A stretch of 64,000 nucleotides of DNA from Gaertneriomyces semiglobifer (GCA_025558075.1 JAHLKF010000006.1:496001-560000); one strand, 5' to 3'; shown: positions 10,040 to 21,631, counted from the stretch's first letter. Notes: generated by a model from the sequence alone, not told the origin. Made by a program: numbers and translations.

Positions 10040-12439
10040 ATGGAGCGCGCTGGCGGAACGCTTGGCGACGAACCCCGCTACTCTCCCTACAAACAAGGCG
10101 CTTTCCAACAGCAATCGGCATCCTCGTCGTCGTCATTAGCGGGTGGGTCAGCTTCTATTGACATTGAGCTGGATGATCTAGCTGTCCCACGAGCGAGCTC
10201 GTCGTCTGTATCCCGTCGAGTATCATACGCCGGGACACCCAATCGCGGGAACTCACCGCGGCTAATAACAAGTACCACGGAGACTACGGGCACTACAGGG
10301 AGGGCGCAGAGGATGCAGGCGAGGAATGGATGGAAAGATAAACTTGGGAGGGGATGCAAGATGACGCTAGCAATGTGTGGGGGTACGTCCGCTTTGAGTT
10401 TTGAAGGGAGGATTCCAGGGGCGTACTCCTTCGGAAAGAGTTGCTAACTTATATCGGTTCTGTTTTTCAATTGCTCTCACTTCATCTGCTGTTCACGACT
10501 TTCCCAACCGAACGCATTGCCAGGTCGTAAAATCACTCGTCTAGCCTGGATCCTTGCATCTCTCACGGCCATCATCCTCTTCAGCACCTTTATTCGGCGA
10601 TATCTTACCGCAACCCGTCTTGCACGTGAAAATACCTCTCCATCTTCACCAGACAACGCCATTCTTACTCTTCAAACCTCCTTTCCCCTCCCACCACTGG
10701 ACCTACCTGCCCCTCCGTCGTGGGACTACAATCGGCAGTACGGTATTGTCGTAGACGCCGGTTCGTCGGGATCTCGCGTACAAATCTACTCATGGGTGAA
10801 TCCAATGTATTCGCAACATTTGGCAGAAGGGAACAGGGAATGGGATTCATTGAGTGGAAGGTTACCTCGTATTCAGACCGCGGACGAAAAGTCTGAGAAC
10901 TGGCAGATGAAGCAAGAGCCCGGAATTTCAACGTTTGGTGAATACCCGTCCAAAGTCGGAGAGCATTTGAAGCCATTGCTGGACTATGCGATGACAGTCA
11001 TCCCTAGTAAGAAACACAAGTACACGCCGATTTATTTGTTGGCGACTGCTGGCATGAGGCTGTTACCTGCCCCAACTGCATCCCAGATATTATCTACTGC
11101 ATGTCAGTTTGTGAGAGACAACTACCTTTTTGCCACCACCAATGGCTGTAACCTACATTTCCAAGTAATCTCGGGCGAGCTGGAAGGAATCTATGGCTGG
11201 CTGACTGTCAATTATCTGAAGAACGGGTTCAAAGCAAATCCAAGCTTGAACCAAACGTTTGGCTTTCTGGACATGGGCGGTGCATCCACTCAAATTGCAT
11301 TTGAGCCCACGAAGGAAATGAAGGAACAGCATGCGGATGATCTGACACCATTGAAGCTTCGTTATTTAGATGGATTTGAACAAGATTACCACGTGTTCGT
11401 GACGACATTCTTGGGCTTTGGTATGAATGAAGCCCGGAGACGATTTGTTGAAGGGCTTTTGAAAGAGTCCGGTACCGGTTCCGTTCCGATAACGGGCCCA
11501 AGCGCGGGCGAAGGTAACAACAACGCCTCAGACAAAATTCTCGTTCCTGACCCATGCTTGCCTGCCGGTTTGGAACTGAACGTTACCGCAAGCGATACTT
11601 CTGCCTGGGTGACCCTAAACGGCACAGGTACCTTCGATAGCTGCGTCACATCCTTACAGCCACTCTTGAACAAGTCACTTCCATGCCCAGAAGCGCCTTG
11701 CCTTTTCAATGGCGTCCATGCTCCCACTTCGCCTTCGCTATCCTATCTAGGCGTTTCCGAGTACTGGTACACATCCTCCGAAGTATACGGATTGGGAGGT
11801 ACTTACAATTCCTCGCTCTTTCTTTCCACGTCCCGACAATTCTGCGGTCAATCATGGCCAGAAATATCATCCCTATACGAGAATGGCAAGTTTCCGCAAG
11901 TATCCGGACTGGAGCGGTTAAGGCTTCAATGTTTCAAAAGCGCGTGGTTGATGAGCGTATTACATGACGGGCTTGGGATTCCGCGTGAAGATGTGCGCGT
12001 GCCGGGGGATGACGATGATGCCGGTTCTGGGGTTGACGTCGGCGGGAGTGGGAGCACAATGGAAAGTGTGGACAAAATCGCTGGGATGGGCGTCAGTTGG
12101 ACATTGGGGAGTATGCTGTTGCATGTTGCGGCGACGATACCCAGCGGTGCGAGTGTGACTCCCGGCAGCTTATCGGTAGTGCCGTTGGTCGTTGTGATGG
12201 TTGTGGTAGTGGGATTCGCGGGATGGAGGTGGAGGAGAATGAGAAATGCTTCCCAGGGCGGTGGGAGTCGAGGGTACGTGGGCTTGAATCAAGGGCAGGA
12301 GATGACAGAAGGTGACAGAATTGACATCATTTTGAGTGATTTGGACGAGGCGGATGCTGCAAGAACGAGCAGCGACCGCCTAGCTAGTCGTGCGTCAGAA
12401 ATGGATGGGCCGTGGGGAGATCACTTGCAGGTTCGATGA
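10040..12439 (+). CDS. Golgi/ER-type apyrase (GDA1/CD39 nucleoside diphosphatase)
   Basis: Two exons, 10040-10382 and 10524-12439, 752 residues. The cytosolic N terminus is Ser-rich. A first membrane helix, AWILASLTAIILFS, lies near residue 122. The lumenal domain carries the apyrase conserved regions in order: VVDAGSSGSR (phosphate loop, near 189), ATAGMRLL, GELEGIYGWL (catalytic Glu) and DMGGASTQ. A second helix (VPLVVVMVVVVGFAGW) lies near residue 670, followed by a short acidic tail. Two helices flanking the domain resemble the Golgi ENTPD4/Ynd1 group rather than the secreted single-anchor Gda1. The expected role is hydrolysis of GDP/UDP after sugar transfer in the secretory lumen. The 141-base intron (GTACGT/CAG) is longer than most introns here. 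Several N-glycosylation sequons lie in the lumenal part. Confidence 0.9.
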
Positions 12440-12772
12440 TCCGGTGAATCGCTGAAAAGGGAACGGTTTCCCTGATCCGCTACGATCGCCAAAGTTGTAT
12501 ATACCCATGAACGAAATAGAAGCGTGAAATGAACTTTCCCTTTTCAGGTCGGGGTTGTTCCGCCGATTCCGATTTGTTCATTTGATCACAGGAAACCTAG
12601 CCCGATGCTTCCAGACATTGTCGCTCCTACTCGGAGGTTTCAATGCTGCTAACGTGGAAAAGCTGAAGCACCGCTTATGCCCACTTTCTCCTTTCGGAAG
12701 TTCGCAATAACCATTGCGGGTACTACATCGCCGTTCGGCCAACAAGTCATTTTCGTCATCCGTCCAAGTACG
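12440..12772. other. Convergent 3' region
   Basis: About 330 bases between the ends of the apyrase gene and the Rpr2-type gene. I see no coding frame or RNA gene. Confidence 0.45.
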
Positions 12773-13531
12773 TTACAGGGTGGACAAGAAATCTGACAAA
12801 TTATACCCGCCAGCAGAACTACGATCCTGGTCGGCTTTTGCGGCAATGAGAGACTTTAAATCGTTCTTTTTCTTGTCCTTTTGCTTTTTCTTTGCGACTT
12901 CAACAGATTTCAGTGGTGGTTTCGACGGTTTGTCTTCAACCTCAGATCGTCTTGAAAGGTCAGCCGTCGAATCCGGCTTTGACTGCCCTTTTGCCTGGAG
13001 AGGTACGATATCATGCTCTGAACTCGATTGGGACTGCTGAACTGTTACTCCTGGCCATCGAGTCTCCGTCCCGCAAATGCCACACTTGTAAGAAATGTAG
13101 TTCAATAAGCCAGATGACGGAGTAGTCGTTGATCCGGTAGGCTCACCACCGGTGGTAGAGTCCAAATGCGTTGTGGAAACGCATGTGCGATCAATTATAT
13201 TGTTCGTATCTCGTCTCTTTGCTCTGGATTGTGATTTGCAAGTGCCTTTCCGCTTGATTCCGCTCTTTGTCGAGCTGGCTTGCTTCGTCGCATCGTTCTC
13301 ATTGCGGATCTTATTTACACGCACTTGCGCATTGCAGCTGGGTATGAACAAGCTGCTACATTTCATGCAGAAACGCTTTGCTACCCTGTCCGGCACCTGG
13401 ATATCGTTACTGAAACACACTTCTTGAAACTGGCTGAAATACCAACGGCTAAGCGACGGCGACACTGCGGTCAGTGCGTGTGCTGCATCATGAAGGAAAC
13501 CCAGTTGCGTCGATACTAATGCTGATTCCAT
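12773..13531 (-). CDS. RNase P/RNase MRP subunit, Rpr2/Snm1/Rpp21 family
   Basis: Single exon, 252 residues. The N-terminal half matches the family: FLHDAAHALTAV, LSRWYFSQFQEV and VPDRVAKRFCMKCSSLFIP, with the first zinc-ribbon cysteine pair at CMKC near residue 55. The second pair lies in YKCGICGT near residue 150, after a basic insert of about 80 residues. The C terminus is Lys-rich and ends GGYNLSDFLSTL. Family members bind the RNA of RNase P (tRNA 5' processing) or RNase MRP (rRNA processing). The long tail recalls Snm1 more than the short Rpp21, but I cannot settle which complex it serves. The long spacing between the cysteine pairs is unusual. Confidence 0.78.
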   Translation of the reverse strand: MESALVSTQLGFLHDAAHALTAVSPSLSRWYFSQFQEVCFSNDIQVPDRVAKRFCMKCSSLFIPSCNAQVRVNKIRNENDATKQASSTKSGIKRKGTCKSQSRAKRRDTNNIIDRTCVSTTHLDSTTGGEPTGSTTTPSSGLLNYISYKCGICGTETRWPGVTVQQSQSSSEHDIVPLQAKGQSKPDSTADLSRRSEVEDKPSKPPLKSVEVAKKKQKDKKKNDLKSLIAAKADQDRSSAGGYNLSDFLSTL

Positions 13532-13847
13532 TTTTGGGAGTTGTCTATCTGCAAACTGTTGGCATTCGGTTTTCGAGACAAATCCTTGGACTCGCGTCTT
13601 ATCACTAACTGGAACGTTTCTACCCAGAAACTTTTCTCGCCAGGTTAAATAATAAAAGCCTCAGGGACTTGGGATGTTGCATAACATACAAAGCTGCCAT
13701 CAGAATGAGCGCCAACTATCCGACCTTAATGAATCAAAGAAAAGCATCCAGTTTCACGCTGAGCATGGTGCTTAAGGCGAATGAAAGTACACATCTACAA
13801 TACAGTATGTACACATACTCCTCACTCTGGTTATTCAGCCTTCCACC
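13532..13847. other. Short intergenic region
   Basis: About 315 bases between the start of the Rpr2-type gene and the end of WAPL, both on the minus strand. It is AT-rich with no supported coding frame. It should hold the promoter of the former and the 3' flank of the latter. Confidence 0.4.
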
Positions 13848-16679
13848 TCACCCTTGTATAAACAAGTCGACAACATCTGCCACCCCCGCTGTTGCAATGG
13901 CACCCACACCAACACCGACCATTTCCCCGTAAGCCCTTGCGAACTCCCCCAAAATATTCACAATATCTTCGAATCCTCCAAACACCTTTTCGGCGTTTGA
14001 CATATACGCCGTCCTTTCCGCTTGCTCCAAGTGTAAGATAGTCTCGCCAAGTAGTAAACCAAGCTGCGCGGTGTGTATCAGTGTGTGAAGTGAAGGTTCT
14101 TGCAGGTGATGTGTAAGATGGCTATGTGTGAGGTTTGGGAGAATGGTGAGCATGGTACCCTGATGATCACTGCACGAACATGCCAAAAGGCACGACGAAT
14201 GACCGGGACACGTAGTTGATACATGAGCGGAGAGCACCATGGCGGTGGTATCCGGTGAGTGAGAAAGCAGGTTCAAGAGGAGCCCAATGCTGAGAAGGTG
14301 CATATCGAAATTGGTCTTTTTGGGTTCATTTGCAGACGACTCATCGTCTCTCACGTCCTCCAATGTTGTCTCTTTATTGTCCTCCAATTCCGCACATTTG
14401 GCCGGTTCGCTCATCTTCTCATCGTCATCTTCAGGCTTCAACGGCAAAAACGCATTTTCCACAAGGGCGCACCTCACCACCACCCCGACCACACCCAGTG
14501 TTTCTTCTCCCACAATCCGTTCCACTACATTCCCATCCCGCTCTTCCGTTAGGCTCACCAGCAATCCAAGTGCCTCACATAAAACATTTGCTACCATTCC
14601 CGCCATCTCCTTGCTTGCACGTGAGACAGCCGAACCCCACACTATCGTCTTAATCAACGCATCCAGGAAACAAGGGTGTGATGTAATAGAGGAGAGATTC
14701 ATAGGATTGCATGTGGCGAATTCGAGGAGACGCAAGGTGAATAGCGTGGTGGAATGTGCGAGGGAGTGCGGCGTATACTGTTCTTGGAGTGCACCGGTAA
14801 TTGATACCGGTGTGTTTGATGAGTTCAGGGCGGGGAGAAGACTACTCATGGGCTTTGTTGCGTCAACAAACATGGCCATGACTCGAGGAATGATCGTGTA
14901 TTCGGTGAACTGCTGCTGAAGGGAGGGGTGCGATTCTGTCGATTTGAAGGCGACCAACGCATAGAGACATCGTAGCGCGAGATATTGAGTTGTCACTTTC
15001 TGAGTGTCGCTGAATGATGTCAGGAAGGGCGCCGATGTTATAAGGCTGCTGATGTCGGCACACAACCGCTTTTCGAATTTGCTTCGGACGTTTTCCAATA
15101 GAGGGTCCTGGTGTGGCTTGATATTTAGCGCTCGTGACAGTACCGCCACTAGGTCTGGCTCGCGCAACAAACACTCCACGTTCCGCTGATCAAGCAGCAA
15201 GGTCGCCAGAATAAAACTAATCAGCGATACCATGATGGGATCCTCCACCCCCCTCACCAAATCGTAGAATCTCGTTAGGTAGCCGTGTGCCCGGAATTTG
15301 ATCATGTACTTTCCAATCATAACTTTTGCCGCCAGATCCATTAACGAACTCCGACCCACGCTTTTCCCGCCATTCGCAGTGTTCATTTCGTCCAACCCGC
15401 TGAGACAATACTCGACTCCATCTACGAAGCGCTTGGATTCCCCGGCCTCACGGAGTTCATGGACAGATCGAACCTTTGCATTGATGGGCCCGAATCCATC
15501 GTCTTCATCGGAGGAGGAGTCCAGCCCTTCCTCGCGACGACGCTGATATTCGGAAACGTAAGCAGGTTGGAAGGGATCGGCCTCAGTAATGTAGGAGCGG
15601 GTGCGAGCGTAAGTAACGGGAGCGGAATGGCGATATGTGGTGTTAGCTGTGGTCGGTCCTGTCGTCGAGGGAGTTGCGGCTGAAGCTGCGGTGGTCGTGT
15701 TCACTCTCGTAGCAGAAGCAAAGAAACGGTCAACTTCGTCCCTATGTCGATCGGCCAGCCGAGCTGAAGCATCTCCGTTAGTGTCCTGCATGGAATCCTT
15801 GATTGTATGGTCGCTATCATCTAAGTCCTTGGAGCTCAGCCGTTCCATCCTTGGTTGTAACTCCTGCACATCAAATGAAGCAGTTCTCGAGACTGCTATC
15901 GGACTGCTTACTCCATTCGTTTTCATTCGCGCCACTCTTCTCGTTACCTTGATCGCTGTCTCAGTTGAGAACAAGTCATCCAGTACCGTTTTTGGCTGGT
16001 GTAATTGACCCTGTATCTCTGGACCCGGCGTGGTGAAATCCAGTTTGCGACGCACAGGGGACAAATCATCAATGTCCATGCGAGAGTTACTTCTGCAAAC
16101 AGATACGGGGGTACCATCAGCGCTTCGCATTCTCGAGATGCGCGAAGGAGTGCCAGGACTGGGTGCAACAACGTCGCTAGAGTCTGCCGGCTGCTTGGCA
16201 CGCCGCTTAGGCGGTGAAGAGTCCTCCCCGTAATGCTCATCTGGTACTACGGCGGGTTGAGTATTCGTTCGTGTTGATTTAGGGCGTTCACATTGTTTCC
16301 TTGCTTTGTAGGTTTGGCGCGGTGAAGAGGTCGGATCGGATGCTGAGCGCACGGGCCGCGATGGTGGGTGTGGTAGAGATTCTGTAGGTTGCTTCGTACG
16401 GTACTTGTTAGTGGTTGTAGTAGTCTTTTCAGTCGCCAGTGGTTTACTCGGCTGTTCCAGTTGCTGCTCATCAGTGAGCTGTACCACCTCCTCCCTTCGC
16501 TCGAGTCTACGTCGGTGCGATTGAGCGTCGTCCTTAGCGTCACCAACGTGCTCCTCGGAGAACTGATAGTCCTCATTGTTGTCGTCCAGAGCCCACTGCG
16601 GGAGGGAATGAAGAGGACCATCCCTACGAGGTTTCTTGCCGTACGTGACTACCTTTCGGCGCACTGATATGAAAGACAT
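13848..16679 (-). CDS. WAPL-type cohesin release factor
   Basis: Single exon, 943 residues. Residues 1-390 are basic, Ser/Thr-rich and low in complexity, starting MSFISVRRKVVTYGKKPRR. From about residue 394 to the end lies the WAPL helical-repeat domain. Its hallmark opens VRSVHELREAGESKRFVDG, followed by SSLMDLAAKV and FRAHGYLTRFYDL. WAPL, with Pds5, opens cohesin rings and releases them from chromatin. The frame continues upstream to 16736, but that codon is GTG, so the ATG at 16679 is used. One odd point is a Cys-rich loop near residue 845 (CPGHSSCLLACSC) that is not expected in the family and may be a lineage insertion. Confidence 0.87.
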   Translation of the reverse strand: MSFISVRRKVVTYGKKPRRDGPLHSLPQWALDDNNEDYQFSEEHVGDAKDDAQSHRRRLERREEVVQLTDEQQLEQPSKPLATEKTTTTTNKYRTKQPTESLPHPPSRPVRSASDPTSSPRQTYKARKQCERPKSTRTNTQPAVVPDEHYGEDSSPPKRRAKQPADSSDVVAPSPGTPSRISRMRSADGTPVSVCRSNSRMDIDDLSPVRRKLDFTTPGPEIQGQLHQPKTVLDDLFSTETAIKVTRRVARMKTNGVSSPIAVSRTASFDVQELQPRMERLSSKDLDDSDHTIKDSMQDTNGDASARLADRHRDEVDRFFASATRVNTTTAASAATPSTTGPTTANTTYRHSAPVTYARTRSYITEADPFQPAYVSEYQRRREEGLDSSSDEDDGFGPINAKVRSVHELREAGESKRFVDGVEYCLSGLDEMNTANGGKSVGRSSLMDLAAKVMIGKYMIKFRAHGYLTRFYDLVRGVEDPIMVSLISFILATLLLDQRNVECLLREPDLVAVLSRALNIKPHQDPLLENVRSKFEKRLCADISSLITSAPFLTSFSDTQKVTTQYLALRCLYALVAFKSTESHPSLQQQFTEYTIIPRVMAMFVDATKPMSSLLPALNSSNTPVSITGALQEQYTPHSLAHSTTLFTLRLLEFATCNPMNLSSITSHPCFLDALIKTIVWGSAVSRASKEMAGMVANVLCEALGLLVSLTEERDGNVVERIVGEETLGVVGVVVRCALVENAFLPLKPEDDDEKMSEPAKCAELEDNKETTLEDVRDDESSANEPKKTNFDMHLLSIGLLLNLLSHSPDTTAMVLSAHVSTTCPGHSSCLLACSCSDHQGTMLTILPNLTHSHLTHHLQEPSLHTLIHTAQLGLLLGETILHLEQAERTAYMSNAEKVFGGFEDIVNILGEFARAYGEMVGVGVGAIATAGVADVVDLFIQG

Positions 16680-17649
16680 TCCTGCATCTGTTGGTGGATC
16701 TCGATATAAAGGTACCCCAGGCTTAACTAGATTCACTTCAACCCAATAGCCGTCCTTCCGTTCATTGTAAGCTTGCCCCTATTAATTTGTTCCAAATGTC
16801 TGGACACGCTTTCCAGATCTCGTAAACAAGCTACATACACAAAGGCATATTGGCCCTTGACCGCCTTGATTCAATATGAACAGCGGATTATTAAGGCCGG
16901 ACTATGTGATACTTCTACGACTTCACGGTGGCTGCCTCAGGCGATGAGTCTTACTACACAATGAGGGTTCTTAGTTCACCGTGTCGCATCGCACATGCGA
17001 GGCTGCAGAGTCGGAAATCTGGGCCTGTGAAGGGCGTGCGCCGGAAACAGAAGCTCGAATGCGTTGATGGCAAGGCGCTTGAGCTGGTGTATTAGGTAAT
17101 TCCATTAGGCGAAAACCACAATTCAAAACATTCTGGCTAGGTGGTATAACCTAGACTAACCAACGAAACATCGATGGTCTCTCGCATATGACAGCCTCTG
17201 TGCAGCCTCTGGGCAGATGGAGGCCCGAAAGTGGCTTCGACTGTCAAAGCATCATAGAAGCATTTGCTTTCCAGTACTGCAATTGAACTTCATTGCGCAA
17301 GCGCCGCACCGAATCGCCGCGGCTGATACACCACACAGCATTTGGTAGCCGGACGCGATTCTTTCGACATTCCACTACGGATGTTGCCGTACGTCTCTTC
17401 ATATGCGTCTCGTGGAGAAAGGTCTCTATAGTCTGGCGTTTATGTCATCATTAGGCAAGAGCGGGTCGGCACCAGACCAAGGCGTCCCCGTCCATTGCGC
17501 CCTCGGTTACCCAACCGCTCAAATAGACTCCTAATTGCCCACGGAGAGTGTTATTCAGGCCGACTTCATAGCAATTCGGCAATGAGATGAATGATTCAGT
17601 TGTTGCAGTAGCGAGAGGTTGCTTTGGTGACGTGGCAGACTCCCATCCT
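16680..17649. other. Intergenic region upstream of WAPL
   Basis: About 970 bases between the WAPL start and the 3' end of the endonuclease III gene. Both strands carry only short, motif-free frames. I could not support a tRNA or other RNA gene. It probably contains the WAPL promoter. Confidence 0.4.
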
Positions 17650-18726
17650 TCACTTTTTCTTCGTTCCAATCTTGGGACAAAGATTCTTTACGGGGCAGTC
17701 GTTACATCCAGGGGTTTTTGCGGTGCATAACGTTTGACCAAACCCCACCAACAGCGGATTTATCGGTCCCCAATACTCGCGGGGCAACCATGCCTCCAAT
17801 GACTTGCGAGTTCCCTCAGGATTGGCCGTCTTTACCCATCCTAGCCTATTGGCGATTCTGTGAACATGTGTATCCACACCAATGGCAACGTGCTGGTTCC
17901 AAGCATTGCTCATCGTCAACGCAGCAATCTTTGGACCCACGCCAGGGAGGCCGAGTAACCCTTGGAAGTCCGGTGGGATGTCACTATCGTAGCGCTCAAT
18001 GCAAACTTTACTCGTCTCAATGAGGGCTTTCGCTTTTTGATTCTGCATGCCGATAGATTTCAAGCAAGCTATGATTGCTTCGTTTCCTAGCGCAAGGAGA
18101 GCCTCGGGCGTGATACCGTTGGGCGTCAGTGATTGGAGGTTGCGTATGGTCGGCGCAAGTTTGAGATCAGGTGTTTGGGCAGAGAGAATCAGTGCTACCA
18201 GCGTCTCAAAGCGAAAGACCTGTTGAGTTGCCGTTACAATTCAGTGTTATCCATCTCGCACAAGGAAACAGCCTAGTCGTACCTTGTCACCGAGATGCCT
18301 TCGCCCCAAACAAGCACATCCACAAGTATCTACTGGTGCCTCCACATCTTTCCTGTAGACTTCAATCATCTTATATACCTCTTTCCAATTCTTCACATCC
18401 GGTAATGTGTGTACCTTGAGGTCCGTTAGCTCCCCTTGAACAGTGAGCTCCTCCTTAACCAAGTGATCGGCACTCTTCCCTAGGGTTGGACTACTGTCCT
18501 TAGAGATCTTGATCCCAAACTCATCTTTACGCTCCTCTTTGATAATTGGAACACCATCTTGCTCTTCATATTTGATGTCGATGTGCCGTCGTGCAGTGGC
18601 GCTCGCTGTTTTGTGTAGCTTTGATGTTACCTTATTTACACTCGGCTTTGCCTTTAATGCAGGAGGAGTGGATAGACGACTGACATTGACCGGAACCGGC
18701 CGTGGCCGCAAACCTGGTCTCGCCAT
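17650..18726 (-). CDS. NTH1: Endonuclease III homologue (NTH1 family DNA glycosylase/AP lyase)
   Basis: Two exons, 18283-18726 and 17650-18219, 337 residues; intron GTACGA/CAG, phase 0. The basic N terminus (residues 1-100) suits nuclear or mitochondrial targeting. The glycosylase domain carries ALILSAQTPD and the helix-hairpin-helix LLGLPGVGPKIAA near residue 233, whose Lys is the Schiff-base nucleophile. GVDTHVHRIANRLGW supplies the catalytic Asp. A 4Fe-4S cluster motif (C-x6-C-x2-C-x5-C) lies near residues 312-328, just before a Lys-rich end. The role is base excision repair of oxidised pyrimidines. SAQTPD replaces the common SAQT(T/K)D, a mild change. An upstream in-frame ATG at 18807 would add a hydrophobic stretch and is less likely. 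Confidence 0.92.
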
Positions 18727-19742
18727 TGGAAAGTATGTGTATAAGCAGCCTGGCCCTAATAAATTGCAACTGAATGCGATGAAGAGATGCGTGCAGGCCA
18801 CAACCAAACTTTAAGACTTGTTCAACTCTCCTACACTATGCGGGCCTCCTGATGTGTCAGTGCGGCGTCCTTTGGGAGAACACATCGCAGTGGTGTGCCG
18901 TTGGAATTGTACAGATGGTCCACCGGAAGTTTGTTTCGAGCGAATGAAAGAAAGGTACTTCACCCAAACACATGTCGACAACCTGTGATAGCATGGTCGG
19001 ATAGCAGTTCAGAAGCTTGAAGCGCTTGCCTCCCTGTTGGATGTACAGTACACAGTGATCTCAGAGCAACAGCTGCTGCACACACATCTGAGCAAGTTCC
19101 ATGAAGCGGCTGCATCATGCATGCTTTGGTCCACGCCAAAGAGACTGGTGCCCTGTACTCTGCAATACGCACTTCAAATCCGTGGCCTCATATCAAGTCT
19201 CGCTTCAACCAGATCTGTAACTAGCACAGTTTGTTGGACGGAGGGCACTCTAGAACCTGCTCGGCTTCGTCAAAGCAGTGAAAGCGCTCATCCATAATAA
19301 GCTGATTGCCAAGTAACGCTCTGTAGCGTTGTGCAAACACCCTCGTTGCGGTTATAGTGACATTCTTCCTGGTTACTCCAAAGTCAGCACCGTCCCAGGT
19401 CCTTCATTCGACAAGAACTAACTTGGTCGTTTGTGTCAAGACATCAAAGATATCATTGAGTGACCGATCCGGCAAGATATTCAGGTGATTCAGCACATAT
19501 TCTGAAGCGGCAGGAAGGTCTGGACTGCAGCGTTCCCCGCCTGGATCTGGATATGAGATGAGCTGAAGCCAAACAGTAAGAAAGCTGCCACGATGCAACT
19601 GGACTCGGCGTTGGAATAACTGTGATTACGTGAGCACTCCGACAATTCGCAGCCGCGTCATAGCCATTTCCGTGGACTTTAAAAAAGTCAAGAATGTCAC
19701 CAAAAGGGCCTCCCGCTCAATCTTTTCAGGTCTCTCCTTTCA
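18727..19742. promoter_or_regulatory. Divergent intergenic region (NTH1 / ABHD5-like)
   Basis: About 1,000 bases between two outward-reading genes. The longest frames (60-90 codons) show no motif and no plausible splicing. I see no RNA gene. It should hold both promoters. Confidence 0.4.
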
Positions 19743-21293
19743 ATGTCATCGAAGCACGGCTCTATCACACGAGCATTGTCCAGGTTCTCCTCTGTCAAGC
19801 ACCGTCTACTCCCCAAGTTTGCGCCGAGTTCCCTTCCTAAAGGATCGGATCCATCGGTCACCAATTCCATTCGCATCCCTCAAAACAGCCAAGAGGAGAA
19901 CCCAATGGCAGATGTTCAGTTCACACCTCGTCAGGCTCCCAAACGTTCTTGGAACTTTTTCAGCTGGACGCCTACCAGCCCATCCTTGGCGCAGGAAGCA
20001 GAGGCCCGGTTACTTAGTCGGATGATTTACTTTCGACGAGACGATGCGGAAAAGGAAAACCACAGTCATGAAATGATTGCTCGTGTAGGACTCGTGGATT
20101 TAGGAGAAGGGAGAATGATCAATACCCTCGTTATTGATCGTATTTCAGAAAGCGAACGTACCGTGCTGCACAGCGGAGAAGATCAAGCAGGCGTTCACAA
20201 AAAGTTCACGATGAGCGAAAGCAGCTCAAAGAGCGACAACAATGGCAGTATTGACATGAATTTTACTGGAAACGCTGATAACGTTAGCACGAGAAGTCTG
20301 AAAAGCAGCACTTCTTCCCTGCGGCTGGAACAAGACGTTGCCCCCGTTGAAGATCTGGAAACAAAGCTGCCTCATAAGAATGTTTTAGTCATGTGCCACG
20401 GATACGGCGCTGGTCTTGGTTTTTTCTATCGCAATTATGCAGGCCTCTCCCAGTCTCTATCGCACGACTACCGCATTTACGCCCTGGATTGGCTGGGCAT
20501 GGCCAATTCCTCCAGACCCGCATTTCCTCGCATTCCACGGAATGCATCGGATAAGGATATTGTCGATACGGCCGAAGACTTCTTTGTTTCTTCACTGGAG
20601 AAGTGGAGAGAAAAGATGCGCATCGAAAAAATGACTTTGATGGGACATTCATTGGGGGGATATCTGGCAACAGCGTACACGGAAAAGCATCCCGACCGGG
20701 TGTCTAAACTTATCCTCGTTTCACCAGCGGGAGTGAGTGAACCCCCACCAGAGGCACTTTCTCTTCAACAAAGTAAACAATTACCACTTCTCTACCGCTT
20801 CTTTCGGCATCTCTGGTCACAAAACATTACACCCATGTCATTAGTCCGTGTTACGGGACCCTACGGTCCAACGCTGGTCTCAAAGTACACTACTCGACGA
20901 TTCGCACATCTACCTACACTCGATTCAACCGACCTTCATTCGTATATCTACCATATCTCTGCACAACGGGGAAGTGGGGAATATGCATTGTCTCATCTTT
21001 TGCTACCGGGAGCGTGGGCTCGCATACCTCTACCATCTCGATTGCGTAAGCTGACCGTACCGACAAGTTTTGTATATGGGGATAGTGATTGGATGGATTA
21101 TCGTGCGGCCGTGAAAGTAGTGCAGGAAGAGGGTGGAATGCGACCTGAAGCGGCGCCGAGGATCGTGAGAGTCAAGAGCGCGGGGCACCATTTGTATTTG
21201 GATAACCCAGAAGGGTTCAATGATGCGCTAGTGGCCGAAGTTAAAGGTGTGGCCGATAGAGAGAGCGAGTTGATTGAATATGTGCATACATGA
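19743..21293 (+). CDS. ABHD4/ABHD5 (CGI-58)/Cld1-like alpha/beta hydrolase
   Basis: Single exon, 516 residues. The hydrolase fold starts near residue 217: VMCHGYGAGLGFFYRNY (oxyanion loop), ALDWLGMANSSRP, then the nucleophile elbow GHSLGGY with Ser near residue 302. Near the end, GHHLYLDNP supplies the catalytic His inside the H-x4-D acyltransferase motif typical of ABHD5 and its yeast relatives Cld1 and Ict1. These proteins act on mitochondrial cardiolipin or lysophosphatidic acid at membranes. The first 110 residues are basic and Ser-rich, consistent with an organelle presequence. A Ser/Asp-rich insert (about residues 150-205) interrupts the usual spacing before the fold. Lipase versus acyltransferase activity cannot be decided. 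Confidence 0.87.
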   Translation: MSSKHGSITRALSRFSSVKHRLLPKFAPSSLPKGSDPSVTNSIRIPQNSQEENPMADVQFTPRQAPKRSWNFFSWTPTSPSLAQEAEARLLSRMIYFRRDDAEKENHSHEMIARVGLVDLGEGRMINTLVIDRISESERTVLHSGEDQAGVHKKFTMSESSSKSDNNGSIDMNFTGNADNVSTRSLKSSTSSLRLEQDVAPVEDLETKLPHKNVLVMCHGYGAGLGFFYRNYAGLSQSLSHDYRIYALDWLGMANSSRPAFPRIPRNASDKDIVDTAEDFFVSSLEKWREKMRIEKMTLMGHSLGGYLATAYTEKHPDRVSKLILVSPAGVSEPPPEALSLQQSKQLPLLYRFFRHLWSQNITPMSLVRVTGPYGPTLVSKYTTRRFAHLPTLDSTDLHSYIYHISAQRGSGEYALSHLLLPGAWARIPLPSRLRKLTVPTSFVYGDSDWMDYRAAVKVVQEEGGMRPEAAPRIVRVKSAGHHLYLDNPEGFNDALVAEVKGVADRESELIEYVHT

Positions 21294-21631
21294 ACTTATA
21301 TAGATATCTTTTCGGGTTTGTTCATTCATCGTCTGGGCTTCCGTTGTGTTGTGTGGTTAAATGATCGATCGTGCCATGAGAAAAAGTGGTTCATCGGATT
21401 ACCGCCTTGTCGCGGCCGGGGAGTACGAGGCTGATCGATTCTTCCTGAAGTTCATTGTACGAACATATCGGGCTCCTCTGCACCTTACTACAAACCCGCA
21501 AGCACAGCGTCCACCTAGTTGGTCATACATTGTCTCCTTTCCAAAAGTGGTTGATGCATGCGAATTGCAAACAGAGGTTACGGTGATTGCGGCGCCGACA
21601 TAAACCACATATATTTTTTCGCGACTTATTA
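21294..21631. other. Convergent 3' region
   Basis: About 340 bases between the ends of the hydrolase gene (plus) and the Cys/His-rich protein gene (minus). An 80-codon ATG frame at 21361-21603 (plus) has no motif and is not called. Confidence 0.4.

Noticed and set aside
16680..16736. Extended N terminus of WAPL beginning at 16736
   Set aside because: The codon at 16736 is GTG; the first ATG is at 16679 and fits the expected basic start.
21361..21603. 80-codon plus frame between convergent genes
   Set aside because: Lies within probable 3' flanks; no motif and unlikely promoter position.
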